Origin: Aphelocoma coerulescens
Lineage: Eukaryota > Chordata > Aves > Passeriformes > Corvidae
Reading direction: 5' to 3'
Assembly: GCF_041296385.1 (NCBI RefSeq)
Contig: NW_027183981.1
Location: 1,266,501 to 1,330,500, forward strand
DNA: 64,000 nt
This document shows, in pieces, positions 63,793 to 64,000 of the stretch (positions are counted from its first letter, which is position 1; each line of letters opens with the position of its first letter). Under the pieces are notes generated by a model that was not told the origin of the DNA, searched no databases, and saw only the letters and a list, made by a program, of their open reading frames with translations. A program made the position numbers and the translations under genes.

Positions 63793-64000
63793 TGCCATCC
63801 TGTATTCGAGATTTAAAGACGGAGGGCTGGGGTTTATCAAATTGGCGGCGCTTATACCTAGTATTCAAGCGCGAAGATTGCACAGATTAGCTCAATCTTC
63901 GGATGGGACCTTGGTTTCTTTTTTGAAGGGTGAACATCTAGAATTGATACATGAGAAATTATGGGTTAAAGCTGGGGGTGTACGAGAGTCCGTCCCCCAA
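63746..64000 (+). pseudogene. R2 C-terminal region, copy 15 (cut by window edge)
   Basis: Only the thumb-to-linker part is inside the window; the CCHC knuckle and endonuclease core lie beyond it. Confidence 0.88.

Larger units (their letters stand above)
1..64000 (+). repeat. Head-to-tail tandem array of a 4,187-bp R2-derived unit (macrosatellite)
   Basis: Every landmark recurs at 4,187-bp spacing with the same orientation. For example, the endonuclease stop codon ends at 2057, 6244, 10431, 14617, 18804, 22991, 27178, 31365 and so on to 60674. One interval is 4,186 because copy 3 lost one base. There is no spacer: the 3' end of one R2 copy runs directly into the 5' leader of the next. Copies differ from each other at only a few positions each. 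Both window edges cut through a unit, so the array extends beyond the window in both directions. An assembly artefact is possible but less likely, because scattered copy-specific variants distinguish many units. Confidence 0.97.
60851..64000 (+). mobile_element. R2 copy 15, 3'-truncated by the window edge
   Basis: Holds the leader, the N-terminal frame (61172-61564), fingers, Myb, reverse transcriptase and the start of the endonuclease region. I found no difference from the majority sequence. Confidence 0.95.

Noticed and set aside
1..64000. A regular six-unit higher-order repeat, suggested by copies 4 and 10 and by copies 6 and 12 sharing variants
   Set aside because: Other markers (6366-type A, 7137-type T) do not repeat at six-unit spacing. 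A five-to-six-unit block duplication with a one-unit change fits all of them.
1..64000. rRNA genes, expected because R2 lives in 28S rDNA
   Set aside because: The unit is fully accounted for by R2 leader, coding pieces and 3' UTR. Only 6- and 10-base 28S matches exist at the junction.
1..64000. CRISPR array or bacterial origin, prompted by regular repetition
   Set aside because: The repeat is 4.2 kb with retrotransposon coding content, no short spacers and no bacterial genes.

Overview
The whole window is one head-to-tail tandem array of a single 4,187-bp unit, all copies on the + strand. There are 14 complete units and two partial ones, about 15.3 copies. Each unit is a full-length but broken R2-type non-LTR retrotransposon. 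It carries a 5' leader with an HDV-like ribozyme fold, a long frame for a protein with three zinc fingers (CCHH, CCHC, CCHH), a Myb domain, a reverse transcriptase and a CCHC/restriction-like endonuclease, and then a short 3' UTR. Nothing else is present: no single-copy gene, no tRNA, and no recognisable rRNA gene, although R2 normally lives inside 28S rDNA.

Organism: R2 elements are known only from animals. Three N-terminal fingers fit the R2-A type. The reverse-transcriptase wording and the heavy CpG-transition bias between copies suggest a vertebrate, perhaps a reptile or bird lineage. That assignment is inference and cannot be settled from this window.

Layout, using copy 1 (2234-6420) as reference: junction and 5' leader 2234-2554, ribozyme core 2262-2325, N-terminal frame 2555-2947, zinc finger/Myb frame 2905-3969, reverse transcriptase frame 3970-5175, endonuclease frame 5129-6244, 3' UTR 6245-6420. 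Copies start at 2234, 6421, 10608, 14794, 18981, 23168, 27355, 31542, 35729, 39916, 44103, 48290, 52477, 56664 and 60851. The window opens inside the reverse transcriptase of copy 0 and closes inside the endonuclease of copy 15.

How the parts relate: in a live R2 all four protein regions belong to one polypeptide. The fingers and Myb domain bind the 28S target, the endonuclease nicks it, and the reverse transcriptase copies the R2 RNA from the nick. Here that frame is interrupted by the same frameshifts in every copy, so the element was already dead when it was amplified. The copies differ at only about 13 substitution sites plus one 1-nt deletion that I found. Nine of those substitutions are C-to-T or G-to-A at CpG. 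Shared markers recur in the same order twice along the array, with one extra unit in the second run, as expected from unequal exchange. The best reading is a dead R2 element that has become a young, homogenised, probably methylated macrosatellite outside normal rDNA organisation.
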